DNA of 43,365 nucleotides, from positions 1-43,365 of the forward strand of contig NZ_QFHO01000035.1 of the NCBI RefSeq assembly GCF_004920835.1, given 5' to 3'. A program made the translations under genes and the position numbers. Positions 8,176-16,198 of this stretch are shown here, in pieces. Positions within the stretch are counted from its first letter, which is position 1. Each line of letters opens with the position of its first letter. Under the pieces are notes generated by a model. The model was given only the letters and a program-made list of their open reading frames with translations, was not told where the DNA came from and searched no databases. The DNA is from Stenotrophomonas maltophilia. Lineage in GTDB: Bacteria > Pseudomonadota > Gammaproteobacteria > Xanthomonadales > Xanthomonadaceae.

Positions 8176-8220
8176 CCACCATCAGCAGCAGGTTCCAACA
8201 GATCGCGGCCAACTGTCGAA

Positions 8221-8322
8221 GGCGGGGTGGGTCCGGTTGCGGGGGCGTGAGCCGCATGGATGCGGCGACCGAGCTTACATGGACGTACTTGCAGCGTCCC
8301 CCGCTGCCGGACCCACCCCGCC
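8221..8322 (+). repeat. 102-nt Y-shaped palindromic element, copy 1
   Basis: The left arm 8221-8245 (GGCGGGGTGGGTCCGG followed by TTGCGGGGG) pairs with 8298-8322 at 23 of 25 positions. The interior is exactly 52 nt. It holds hairpin GCCGCAT/ATGCGGC (8251-8257 with 8260-8266, presenting ATGGAT) and a small TAC-ATGGAC-GTA hairpin (8276-8287). The element is preceded by AACTGTCGAA (8211-8220) and followed by TTTGACGTTG (8342-8351) and a REP-like hairpin at 8369-8385. Two other copies with the same dimensions occur at 28424-28525 and 28679-28780. Confidence 0.85.
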
Positions 8323-8368
8323 ATTCCTCAGTAGCCCGGCCTTTGACGTTGCTTCGTCTTCTGCGGGT

Positions 8369-8385
8369 GCCGGGCGCAGCCCGGC
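8369..8385. repeat. REP-like hairpin closing composite element 1
   Basis: GCCGGGC (8369-8375), loop GCA, GCCCGGC (8379-8385), 33 bp before the ruvB start. It corresponds in position to hairpins at 28345-28361 and 28839-28857, which lie in the same place relative to the other two 102-nt elements. A CATAAT hexamer at 8407-8412 between this hairpin and ruvB could be a -10 element. Confidence 0.6.
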
Positions 8386-8418
8386 CGAATCTCCCCGCTT
8401 TTACCGCATAATCAGCAC

Positions 8419-9459
8419 ATGACCGACGACCGCATCATCGCCGCCGGCGCCACCCGCGAGGATGACGCCGCCGACGCCAGCATCCGCCCCAAGCGCCTTG
8501 CCGACTACCTCGGCCAGGTGCCGGTGCGCGAGCAGATGGAGATCTACATCCAGGCGGCCAAGGGGCGTGGCGACGCGCTGGACCACGTGCTGATCTTCGG
8601 GCCGCCCGGCCTGGGCAAGACCACGCTCAGCCATGTCATCGCCAACGAACTGGGCGTGGCCCTGCGGGTCACCTCTGGCCCGGTGATCGAAAAGGCCGGC
8701 GATCTGGCCGCACTGCTGACCAACCTGCAGCCGCACGATGTGCTGTTCATCGACGAAATCCATCGCCTGTCGCCAGTGGTCGAGGAAGTGCTGTACCCGG
8801 CGATGGAAGACTTCCAGATCGACATCATGATCGGCGAGGGCCCTGCGGCGCGCTCGATCAAGATCGACCTGCCGCCGTTCACCCTGATCGGCGCCACCAC
8901 CCGCGCCGGCCTGCTGACCGCGCCGCTGCGCGACCGCTTCGGCATCGTCCAGCGCCTGGAGTTCTACAGCGTTGAAGAGCTGACCCGCATCGTGCGCCGC
9001 TCGGCAGCGATCCTGGCCATCGACTGCACCGCCGATGGCGCTGGCGAGATCGCGCGCCGCGCGCGCGGCACCCCGCGTATCGCCAACCGCCTCCTGCGCC
9101 GCGTGCGCGACTATGCGCAGGTGAAGGCCGGCGGCCACATCGACGAAGCCGTGGCTCAGGCTGCGATGAAGATGCTCAAGGTCGACCCGGAAGGCTTCGA
9201 CGAGCTCGATCGGCGACTGCTCAAGACCATGGTTGATTACTTCGACGGCGGCCCGGTCGGCATCGAATCGCTTGCTGCGGCGCTGTCTGAAGAGCGCGGC
9301 ACGCTGGAAGACGTGGTCGAGCCGTACCTGATCCAGCAGGGTTTCCTGGTGCGCACCGCGCGTGGCCGCATGGCCACCCACAAGGCCTACCGGCACATGG
9401 GCCTGAAGCCGAAGAACCCGCCGCAGGACCTGTTCGCCGAGGTTCCCGATGTCGGTTGA
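8419..9459 (+). CDS. ruvB: Holliday junction branch-migration ATPase RuvB
   Basis: AAA+ motor that drives branch migration on RuvA-bound junctions. The 346-residue product has Walker A GPPGLGKTT (about 57-65), Walker B FIDEIHR (about 110-116), the sensor segment GATTRAGLL, the Arg-finger region TAPLRDRFG, and the C-terminal winged-helix segment around GPVGIESLAAALSEERGTLEDV. The N-terminal RPKRLADYLGQ is typical. The 3' end overlaps ybgC by 11 bp, so ruvB is translationally coupled to the tol-pal cluster. It is separated from ruvCA by kup and a repeat-rich gap, so it may be transcribed independently of the other ruv genes. Confidence 0.97.
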   Translation: MTDDRIIAAGATREDDAADASIRPKRLADYLGQVPVREQMEIYIQAAKGRGDALDHVLIFGPPGLGKTTLSHVIANELGVALRVTSGPVIEKAGDLAALLTNLQPHDVLFIDEIHRLSPVVEEVLYPAMEDFQIDIMIGEGPAARSIKIDLPPFTLIGATTRAGLLTAPLRDRFGIVQRLEFYSVEELTRIVRRSAAILAIDCTADGAGEIARRARGTPRIANRLLRRVRDYAQVKAGGHIDEAVAQAAMKMLKVDPEGFDELDRRLLKTMVDYFDGGPVGIESLAAALSEERGTLEDVVEPYLIQQGFLVRTARGRMATHKAYRHMGLKPKNPPQDLFAEVPDVG

Positions 9460-9880
9460 GCCCCGATTCAGTTGGCCGACACGCATTTACTGGGAAGATA
9501 CCGACGCAGGTGGCGTGGTCTACCACGCCCGCTACGTGGCCTTCATGGAACGGGCCCGGACCGAATGGATGCGTGCGCTGGGCTACGGCCAGGAGCGCAT
9601 GCGTGCCGAGCACGGGATGGTCTTCGCGGTGCGTTCGATGCAGATGGATTTCATCAAGCCGGCACGGCTGGATGACACCCTGCAGGTGAGCGCAACGCTG
9701 GTCCAGCTGAAGAAGGCCAGCATGGCCTTCGACCAGCAGATCCTGCGCGACGGCGAGCTGCTGCTGTCGGCCCAGGTCCGCATCGCCGCACTGGAAGCGG
9801 CCAGTTTTCGCCCGCGTGGCATGGACGAAGCCGTCCTTGCCGTGCTGAAACCCCACCTCCACCCCGAATCCGAACATTGA
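9449..9880 (+). CDS. ybgC: Tol-Pal-associated acyl-CoA thioesterase YbgC
   Basis: Hot-dog fold thioesterase of 143 residues in the 4-hydroxybenzoyl-CoA thioesterase group. The active-site motif EDTDAGGVVYHARYV begins at residue 16, with catalytic Asp19 and His26 equivalent to Asp18 and His25 of E. coli YbgC. FMERARTEW, typical of the family, follows. YbgC is a cytoplasmic enzyme acting on short-chain acyl-CoA or acyl-ACP and associated with phospholipid metabolism at the inner membrane; its link to Tol-Pal is mainly genetic linkage. It overlaps ruvB by 11 bp and precedes tolQ by 10 bp, where GAGGAACAACGG carries the tolQ ribosome binding site. Confidence 0.95.
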   Translation: MSVEPRFSWPTRIYWEDTDAGGVVYHARYVAFMERARTEWMRALGYGQERMRAEHGMVFAVRSMQMDFIKPARLDDTLQVSATLVQLKKASMAFDQQILRDGELLLSAQVRIAALEAASFRPRGMDEAVLAVLKPHLHPESEH

Positions 9881-9890
9881 GGAACAACGG

Positions 9891-10670
9891 ATGATCGCAA
9901 CGCTCCTGGCCCTGCAGGCCACGGTCACCGAGGCATTGCCGGCCGACGTCAGCAACGCCGCGACACAGACCCTTGCCCAGGCCACCACCGGCGGCGGCAT
10001 CAACTACCTCGAACTGATGGCCAAGGCCAGCCTGCCGGTGAAGATCATCGTGCTGGCGCTGCTGGTCGGCTCGTTCGTCAGCTGGGTGATCATTTTCCGC
10101 AAGGCCCGCATCTTCAAGCAGGCCACGCGCGAAGCCGACGAGTTCGAGAACCGCTTCTGGTCCGGCGCCGACCTGGGCAAGCTGTACAGCTCGGCCACCG
10201 ACCGCAGCCGCAATGTCGGAGGCCTGGAGGCGATTTTCGAAGCCGGTTTCCGCGAATACAGCCGCCTGCGCGACAAGCGCCGGCTGGACGGCCGTGCGCA
10301 GCTGGAAGGCGCGCAGCGTGCCATGCGCACCACCTACACGCGCGAAGTCGACCAGCTCGAACGCAACCTGGAACTGCTGGCCAACATCGGCTCGACCGCC
10401 CCCTACGTGGGCCTGGTCGGCACCGTGTTCGGCATCATGGTGACCATGCACGACATGATCAGCAGCGGTGCGCAGGCCGGTATTGCCGCCGTCGCGCCGG
10501 GCATCTCCGAAGCACTGTTCGCCACCGCCATCGGCCTGTTCGTGGCGATTCCGGCGGTGTGGGCCTACAACCGCTTCACCACCCGCGTGGAGCGCATGTC
10601 GGTGCGTTTCGAGACCTTCGCCGACGAGTTCAGCTCGATCCTGCAGCGCCAGAGCGCTGGCGACGAGTAA
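9891..10670 (+). CDS. tolQ: Tol-Pal system inner-membrane protein TolQ
   Basis: Subunit of the TolQRA inner-membrane motor that uses proton-motive force to energise TolA; homologous to ExbB and MotA. The 259-residue product has three predicted membrane segments: about 50-70 (PVKIIVLALLVGSF), about 160-182 (GSTAPYVGLVGTVFGIMV) and about 203-226 (ALFATAIGLFVAIPAVWAYN). A large cytoplasmic loop lies between the first two. The GLVGTVFGIM and IGLFVAIPAVWAYNRF segments are family signatures. The N-terminus before the first segment (TVTEALPADVSN) is somewhat longer than in E. coli TolQ. tolR follows after 24 bp. Confidence 0.96.
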   Translation: MIATLLALQATVTEALPADVSNAATQTLAQATTGGGINYLELMAKASLPVKIIVLALLVGSFVSWVIIFRKARIFKQATREADEFENRFWSGADLGKLYSSATDRSRNVGGLEAIFEAGFREYSRLRDKRRLDGRAQLEGAQRAMRTTYTREVDQLERNLELLANIGSTAPYVGLVGTVFGIMVTMHDMISSGAQAGIAAVAPGISEALFATAIGLFVAIPAVWAYNRFTTRVERMSVRFETFADEFSSILQRQSAGDE

Positions 10671-10694
10671 GCGCCTGACCCGGGAGTCCATGCC

Positions 10695-11112
<418 letters not shown>

Positions 11113-11123
<11 letters not shown>

Positions 11124-12168
11124 CGCCCTGCCACCCCCGCATCAGCGCGAACCCGGCTGGGGCCTGCCCCTGGCCCTGGCCGTGCTGGTGCACCTGCTGG
11201 TCGCGCTGATCTTCATCGGCGCCTGGCTGTGGTCGCCCCAGCGCAACACCGATGCCGCCGCCGGCGATCCGTCGGTCGAGGCCAGCCTGGCGCTGTCCTC
11301 GTCCGAGGCCGCTGCCGCGCGCCAGGCCCTGCGCCAGTCGGAGAAGCTGGAAGACCTGCCACCGCCGGTCGCCGAGCCGATCCCGGTGCCGGAAGACACC
11401 ATCCCGCCGCCGCAGCCAATTCCCGAGCCGCGCCCGCAGGACGCCCCCACGCCTCAGCAGCAGCAGGCGCAGGAGCGTGTCGCGCAGCCGGACACCAAGG
11501 ATCAGGAAGCGGTGAGCGCACTGGCCATCTCGCAGGAGAAGGCCAAGCAGGAACAGGAAGCCAAGCGCCGCCAGGAGCAGATCGACCTGACCGAACGCAA
11601 GCGTCAGGAAGAAGCGGAGCAGAAGCTGCGCCTGGCCAAGCAGCAGGAAGCGGACGAGAAGAAGAAGCAGGCCGAGCAGGAACGCGTGGCGGCTGACAAG
11701 GCCGAGGCCGAAAAGCAGAAGAAGATCGCCGAGATCCGCGCCCGCCGCGAGCAGGCCGAGAAGGAAGCCAAGCTGGCCGAGCAGAAGCTGCGCCAGGTCG
11801 CCGCCGCGCGCAACGCCGCCGGCAGCGCCGCCGCCGGTGCCAGTGGTGCGGCACAGCCGGCTGGCGGTGGTGGTGGCACCAGCGATGACCTTTCTGCCAA
11901 GTACGCCGCCGCGATCCAGGCCAAGGTGCTGTCGCAGTGGGTACGTCCGGATACGGTGCCACTGGGCCAGCGCTGCACCATTACCATCACCCAGATTCCG
12001 GGTGGCACGGTGATGCAGGCCAAGGTCAGCCCGAACTGCCCATACGACGAGGCCGGCAGGCGTTCGATCGAGGCCGCGGTGCTCAACGCCCAGCCGCTGC
12101 CGTACCGCGGGTTCGAGTCTGTGTTCGCGCGCACGCTCAACTTCACCTTTACCGCCCAGGATCGCTGA
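11113..12168 (+). CDS. tolA: Cell envelope integrity protein TolA
   Basis: Links the inner-membrane TolQR motor to TolB and Pal at the outer membrane. The 351-residue product has a short cytoplasmic tail, one membrane segment at about 17-38 (LALAVLVHLLVALIFIGAWLW), a proline-rich stretch (about 75-115), and a long Ala/Glu/Lys/Gln-rich helical domain (about 130-235). An Ala/Gly linker follows, then a C-terminal globular domain (about 255-351) with two cysteines (QRCTITIT and SPNCPYDEA) that probably form a disulfide. It is shorter than E. coli TolA (421), mainly in the helical domain. A small hairpin (12183-12200) follows the stop. Confidence 0.94.
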
Positions 12169-12182
12169 GGCGGGCAGGGCAG

Positions 12183-12200
12183 GGTGGCCATCGGGCCACC
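12183..12200. other. Hairpin in the tolA-tolB gap
   Basis: GGTGGCC (12183-12189) and GGCCACC (12194-12200) form a 7-bp stem 14 bp after the tolA stop, without a T-tract. The remainder of the 294-bp gap to tolB contains no supported gene. It becomes AT-richer near 12390-12440 (CATGATTGCGAAG, then CTTTGCTATCC), where a tolB promoter could lie, but no clear -35/-10 pair was identified. Confidence 0.35.
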
Positions 12201-12462
12201 TGCGCCCACGGATGTCGCGCTTGCCTCTGGCGGGCCCGGTTTCAGCCGGGCAGGCTGGGTGTCGCCCGCGAACGCCGCCTTTCGAGGGGGCCGTGATCGG
12301 GCCGACGAGGCCGGTGGGTGCGATGTTAGCCACGACGTTAACGGTGCGTGAGAGAACGGGCTGGAACTGACCCGGAATTCACGTACCCTTGGTTCATGAT
12401 TGCGAAGCGGTTCACTTCCGCTTTGCTATCCCTCGTTCCGGTTTCCCCCTATTGAGCGCTCC

Positions 12463-13782
12463 ATGAAAAAGATGCCTCGCTGGCTTGCCGTGTTTGCGGC
12501 CCTGTTGCTGCCCTTTGCTGCCGTTGCGCAGCAGAAGGGGCTGGATATCGACATCATCGGCGGCAATGCCTCCGCGCTGCCGATCACCGTTGTGCCGATG
12601 CCCTACCAGGGGTCTTCGGCCGCACCGCAGACCGACGTCGCCGGCGTGGTCCGTGCCGACCTTGAGCGTTCGGGCCAGTTCCGCACGCTGCCGGAAGCGC
12701 AGATCGTCGAGAAGCCGGTGCGCGGCGGCGACATCCAGTTCGCCACCTGGCGCGCGCTGAAGCAGAACTACATCGTGGTCGGCCGCGTGCTCGACGCCGG
12801 TGCCGGCGCCTACCGCGTCGAGTACGAGCTGTTCGACGTGCCCAAGGGCGAGCGCCTGCTGGGCCTGGCGATGACCGCCCGTGGCAATGCCATGCGTGAC
12901 GTCGCCCACCAGATGGCCGATGCCATCTACGAGAAGATCACCGGTGTGCGCGGCGCCTTCTGGACCCGCATCGCCTATGTGACCGCCAGCGGCAAGGGCG
13001 ATGCCATGCGCTATGCGTTGATGGTGGCCGACTCCGACGGCTTCAATCCGCAGACCATCGTGCGTTCGGCCGAGCCGCTGCTGTCGCCGTCGTGGAGCCC
13101 GGATGGCAGCAAGCTGGCCTATGTCAGCTTCGAACGTGGCAACTCGGCCATCTACATCCAGAACATCGGCACCGGCGCGCGTGAGCTGGTCACCAGCTTC
13201 CGTGGCATCAACAGCGCCCCGGCGTTCTCGCCGGATGGCCGCAAGCTGGCCCTGACCCTGTCGCGTTCGGGCAACCCGGAAATCTACGTGATGGACCTGG
13301 GCAGCAAGCAGCTGGCCCAGCTGACCAACCACTTCGCCATCGACACCGAGCCGACCTGGGCGCCGGACGGCAGCGCGGTGTACTTCACTTCCGACCGCGG
13401 TGGCCGTCCGCAGGTCTACAAGGTGGGTGCGGGCGGCGGCAGCGCCGAGCGCGTGACCTTCCAGGGCAACTACAACGCCAAGCCTTCGGTGTCCTACGAT
13501 GGAAAGAAGATCGCCGTCGCCCAGGGCTCGGGCAACAGCTACAAGATCGCGATGATGGACAGCTCGCTGGGTTCGCCCCGCTGGAGCACGCTGTCCCCCG
13601 GTTCGCTGGATGAGTCTCCGAGCTTTGCGCCCAACGCAAGCATGGTGTTGTACGCCGCCCGCGAGGGTGGCCGTGGTGTGCTGTACGCCGTTTCGGCCGA
13701 TGCGCGCGTGCGCCAGCGGTTGGTTCTGGCTGACGGAGATGTGCGCGAACCGGCATGGTCCCCATACCGTACCCAGCGCTAA
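12463..13782 (+). CDS. tolB: Tol-Pal system beta-propeller protein TolB
   Basis: Periplasmic protein that binds Pal and TolA. The 439-residue product starts with a signal peptide (MKKMPRWLAVFAALLLPFAAVA, cleavage before QQ). An N-terminal alpha/beta domain (about 25-165) is followed by a beta-propeller. Propeller repeats show as SPSWSPDGSKLAYVSFE, PAFSPDGRKLALTL, PTWAPDGSAVYFTSDRGG and later degenerate copies. I chose ATG 12463 because it begins the signal peptide; the upstream in-frame extension to 12400 is not signal-like. The gap of 294 bp from tolA suggests that tolB-pal-cpoB have their own promoter, as in E. coli. Confidence 0.96.
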   Translation: MKKMPRWLAVFAALLLPFAAVAQQKGLDIDIIGGNASALPITVVPMPYQGSSAAPQTDVAGVVRADLERSGQFRTLPEAQIVEKPVRGGDIQFATWRALKQNYIVVGRVLDAGAGAYRVEYELFDVPKGERLLGLAMTARGNAMRDVAHQMADAIYEKITGVRGAFWTRIAYVTASGKGDAMRYALMVADSDGFNPQTIVRSAEPLLSPSWSPDGSKLAYVSFERGNSAIYIQNIGTGARELVTSFRGINSAPAFSPDGRKLALTLSRSGNPEIYVMDLGSKQLAQLTNHFAIDTEPTWAPDGSAVYFTSDRGGRPQVYKVGAGGGSAERVTFQGNYNAKPSVSYDGKKIAVAQGSGNSYKIAMMDSSLGSPRWSTLSPGSLDESPSFAPNASMVLYAAREGGRGVLYAVSADARVRQRLVLADGDVREPAWSPYRTQR

Positions 13783-13790
13783 AAGAGTGT

Positions 13791-13796
13791 TAATAT
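13791..13796 (+). promoter_or_regulatory. Possible -10 element upstream of pal
   Basis: TAATAT lies in a short AT-rich stretch (AGTGTTAATATTTTC) directly after the tolB stop and 51 bp before the pal start, in otherwise GC-rich DNA. E. coli pal also has its own promoter. No good -35 was found at the right distance, so this is a weak call. Confidence 0.3.
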
Positions 13797-13846
13797 TTTC
13801 GCTGTCTTGATCCCCTCATCGGCCTAGGAGCCACAAAGGTATCGCC

Positions 13847-14365
13847 ATGAACAAGTCCACCCGCGTTCTGCTTGTTTCCCTGCTGTCTGTGGCCGTCCTG
13901 GCCGGTTGCTCGAAGAAGGTCAAGGAAGAGCCGCAGGCTCCGGTTGACACCGGCACCTCGACCACCACCCCGACCGGTCCGTCCACCTCCGGCCTGTACG
14001 GCCCGGGCGACCTGGACACCGATGCCTGCCTGCGTCAGCGCGTTGTCTACTTCGACCTGGACAAGGAAGACGTGAAGCCGGAATTCCAGGCCATCATGGC
14101 TTGCCACGCCAAGTACCTGCGTGACCGTCCGTCCTCGCGCATCACCCTGCAGGGCCACACCGACGAGCGCGGTTCGCGCGCGTACAACCAGGCCCTGGGC
14201 GAGCGTCGTGGCAACGGCGTCAACTCGGCGCTGCAGGCCAACGGTGGCTCGGCTTCGCAGCTGACCGTCGTGTCCTACGGTGAAGAGCGTCCGGTCTGCA
14301 CCGAGTCGAACGAGTCCTGCTGGTCGCAGAACCGTCGCGTCGAAATCGTCTACACCGCGCAGTAA
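13847..14365 (+). CDS. pal: Peptidoglycan-associated lipoprotein Pal
   Basis: Outer-membrane lipoprotein that binds peptidoglycan and TolB. The 172-residue product has a lipoprotein signal peptide with lipobox VLAGC and lipidated Cys21, followed by a Ser/Thr/Pro-rich linker. The C-terminal OmpA-like domain (about 65-172) has VYFDLDKEDVKPE, the peptidoglycan-binding segment LQGHTDERGSRAYNQALGER, and the terminal NRRVEIVY. Two further cysteines (CTESNESC) near residue 150 could form a disulfide. cpoB begins 3 bp after the stop. Confidence 0.97.
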   Translation: MNKSTRVLLVSLLSVAVLAGCSKKVKEEPQAPVDTGTSTTTPTGPSTSGLYGPGDLDTDACLRQRVVYFDLDKEDVKPEFQAIMACHAKYLRDRPSSRITLQGHTDERGSRAYNQALGERRGNGVNSALQANGGSASQLTVVSYGEERPVCTESNESCWSQNRRVEIVYTAQ

Positions 14366-14368
14366 TCC

Positions 14369-15187
14369 ATGCGCATTGGCATCAAATTGATGCTGGTCGT
14401 TGCGGCAGCCCTCGTGGCTGCCGCACCGGCGCATGCACAGCGACAGAGTCTGGCCGACCGTGTCGGCGCGATCGAGCAGCAGATGTACAACAACAGTGCC
14501 AATCAGGACCTGTTGAACCAGATCAACCAGCTGCGGCAGCAGGTGACCAGTCTGCAGGCCTCGATCGAGCAGTTGCAGCACGACAACGCCCAGCTCAAGC
14601 AGTCCGCCCAGGACCAGTACCTGGATCTGGACAGCCGCCTGAACCGGTTGGAAGGGGGCAATGCCGCCCCGGCCCTGCCGCCCGTTCCGGCGAGCGCGCC
14701 GAAGGCCGCTCCGGCCCCGGCAAAACCCGCAGCGGCGGCCACTTCCGAGCGGCCGCCTTCCGTCCATGGTGATGCCGGCAGCCTTGCCGCCACTGGCGAC
14801 GAGCGCACCACCTACAACGTCGCCTTCGATTCGTTGAAGGCCGGCAAGTACGATGATTCGGCGCAGCTGTTCCTGAGCTTCCTGCAGCTGTACCCGAACG
14901 GTGTCTACGCGCCGAACGCGCTGTACTGGCTGGGCGAGAGCTATTACGCCACCCGCAATTTCCCGATGGCCGAGACCCAGTTCCGTGAACTGCTCTCGCG
15001 CTATCCGACCCACGACAAGGCCGCTGGCGGCCTGCTCAAGGTCGGCCTCTCGCAGTACGGCGAGGGCAAGGTCGACCAGGCCCAGCAGACGCTGGAGACC
15101 GTCGTGGCGCAGTACCCCGGCTCGGACGCCGCGCGCACCGCGCAGGACCGCCTGCAGTCGATCCGCCTCGGCAAGCAGATCCGCTGA
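14369..15187 (+). CDS. cpoB: Cell division coordinator CpoB (YbgF)
   Basis: Periplasmic protein of 272 residues that in E. coli connects PBP1B and Tol-Pal function during constriction. A signal peptide (cleavage near APAHA-QR) is followed by a coiled-coil trimerisation region (about 28-92; RVGAIEQQMYNN, LRQQVTSLQASIEQLQ). An Ala/Pro-rich linker follows, then three TPR-like repeats (about 148-265; YNVAFDSLKAGKYDDSAQLF, ALYWLGESYYATRNFPMAE, AAGGLLKVGLSQYGEGKVDQA). It is the last gene of the tol-pal run. A repeat cluster (15218-15363) separates it from queE. Its expected partner PBP1B is encoded in this window at 40.3-42.8 kb. Confidence 0.95.
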   Translation: MRIGIKLMLVVAAALVAAAPAHAQRQSLADRVGAIEQQMYNNSANQDLLNQINQLRQQVTSLQASIEQLQHDNAQLKQSAQDQYLDLDSRLNRLEGGNAAPALPPVPASAPKAAPAPAKPAAAATSERPPSVHGDAGSLAATGDERTTYNVAFDSLKAGKYDDSAQLFLSFLQLYPNGVYAPNALYWLGESYYATRNFPMAETQFRELLSRYPTHDKAAGGLLKVGLSQYGEGKVDQAQQTLETVVAQYPGSDAARTAQDRLQSIRLGKQIR

Positions 15188-15217
15188 TCCGCTGACCGGG
15201 CGTACAATACGTGTCCT

Positions 15218-15243
15218 GTAGAGCCGAGCCCATGCTCGGCTGC
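15218..15243 (+). repeat. SMAG-type GTAG stem-loop
   Basis: GTAG followed by AGCCGAGC-CCAT-GCTCGGCT and GC: an 8-bp stem with the GTAG head that defines the SMAG repeat family of S. maltophilia. It lies 30 bp after the cpoB stop and is the first of three in the cpoB-queE gap. Confidence 0.85.
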
Positions 15244-15278
15244 TTTCGTTTCCGGACCGGCAAACCCGTCCGGATCCG

Positions 15279-15303
15279 GTAGCGCCGGGCCATGCCCGGC
15301 TTG
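15279..15303 (+). repeat. SMAG-type GTAG stem-loop
   Basis: GTAG, then CGCCGGGC-CAT-GCCCGGC. This is a different subfamily sequence from its neighbours, with the same orientation and a head-to-head spacing of about 60 bp. Confidence 0.85.
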
Positions 15304-15338
15304 CATTCCCGCCGTGCCATGCCCGACCGGCCGCTGTT

Positions 15339-15363
15339 GTAGAGCCGAGCCATGCTCGGCTGC
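15339..15363 (+). repeat. SMAG-type GTAG stem-loop
   Basis: GTAG, then AGCCGAGC-CAT-GCTCGGCT and GC, nearly identical to the copy at 15218-15243 and followed, like it, by TTTCGTT. The repeated downstream TGCTTTCGTT suggests that the two units share flanking sequence by duplication. Confidence 0.85.
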
Positions 15364-15419
15364 TTTCGTTACCGGCCACGGTAGCCCACCCGCCACGTGT
15401 CCCACCAAGAAGTCCCGCC

Positions 15420-16121
15420 ATGACCGCCGTTACCCCGTCCAGCGCCGCCGCCACACCCAGCGAGATCGTGCAGTCGCCGCTGCCACGCCTGAAGATCACC
15501 GAGATCTTCACCTCGCTGCAGGGCGAAGCCGATACCGCCGGCTGGCCGACCGTGTTCGTGCGCTTGACCGGCTGCCCGCTGCGCTGCCAGTACTGCGACA
15601 CCGCCTACGCCTTCCATGGTGGCACCTGGTGGGACATCGACGACATCGTGGCCGAAGTGCTGGCCCAGGGCGTGCGCCACGTCTGCGTGACCGGCGGCGA
15701 GCCGCTGGCACAGAAGCGCTGCCTGGTGCTGCTGCAGAAGCTGTGCGACGCCGGCATGGACGTCTCGCTGGAAACCTCCGGCGCGCTGGATGTCAGCGCA
15801 GTGGACCCGCGCGTGTCGCGCGTGGTCGACATCAAGACGCCCGGTTCGGCCGAAGCCGCGCGCAACCGCCTGGAAAACCTGCCGCTGCTGACCGCGCGCG
15901 ACCAGATCAAGTTCGTCATCTGCAGCCGCGAGGACTACGACTGGGCCAAGACGATGCTGGCCGAGCACGACCTGGTGAAGCGTTGCACCGTGTTCTTCTC
16001 GCCCAGCAAAGGCGAGATCACCGCGCGCCAGCTGGCGGACTGGATCGTCGAAGACAGGCTGCCGGTGCGGTTCCAGATGCAGTTGCATAAAATCCTGTGG
16101 AACGACGAGCCGGGCCGATGA
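15420..16121 (+). CDS. queE: 7-carboxy-7-deazaguanine synthase QueE
   Basis: Radical SAM enzyme that converts 6-carboxytetrahydropterin to 7-carboxy-7-deazaguanine in the preQ0/queuosine pathway. The 233-residue product has the substrate-loop segment ITEIFTSLQGEADTAG, then the iron-sulfur cluster motif CPLRCQYC (Cys52, Cys56, Cys59; CxxxCxxC) and the SAM-binding VTGGEPL. VDIKTPGS and the C-terminal LHKILW are also family features. The N-terminal 20 residues (Thr/Ser/Ala-rich) are longer than in many homologues; ATG 15420 is the only good start, but a slightly later start cannot be excluded. queC follows after 77 bp. Confidence 0.95.
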   Translation: MTAVTPSSAAATPSEIVQSPLPRLKITEIFTSLQGEADTAGWPTVFVRLTGCPLRCQYCDTAYAFHGGTWWDIDDIVAEVLAQGVRHVCVTGGEPLAQKRCLVLLQKLCDAGMDVSLETSGALDVSAVDPRVSRVVDIKTPGSAEAARNRLENLPLLTARDQIKFVICSREDYDWAKTMLAEHDLVKRCTVFFSPSKGEITARQLADWIVEDRLPVRFQMQLHKILWNDEPGR

Positions 16122-16198
16122 GCCCGCGCAGCGTTCCCTGATGTAGCTCCGGCGCGGGACAGCGTGCTGGCTTTTCCCCCAAACCGGAAGATTGACCC

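Noticed and set aside
7971..8411. 146-codon open frame between kup and ruvB
   Set aside because: It runs through several hairpins and the 102-nt element; the protein is low in complexity and has no ribosome binding site.
15218..15363. Possible CRISPR array
   Set aside because: There are only three units, each a palindrome with a GTAG head and not identical to the others, with no uniform spacers and no cas genes. They fit SMAG repeats.
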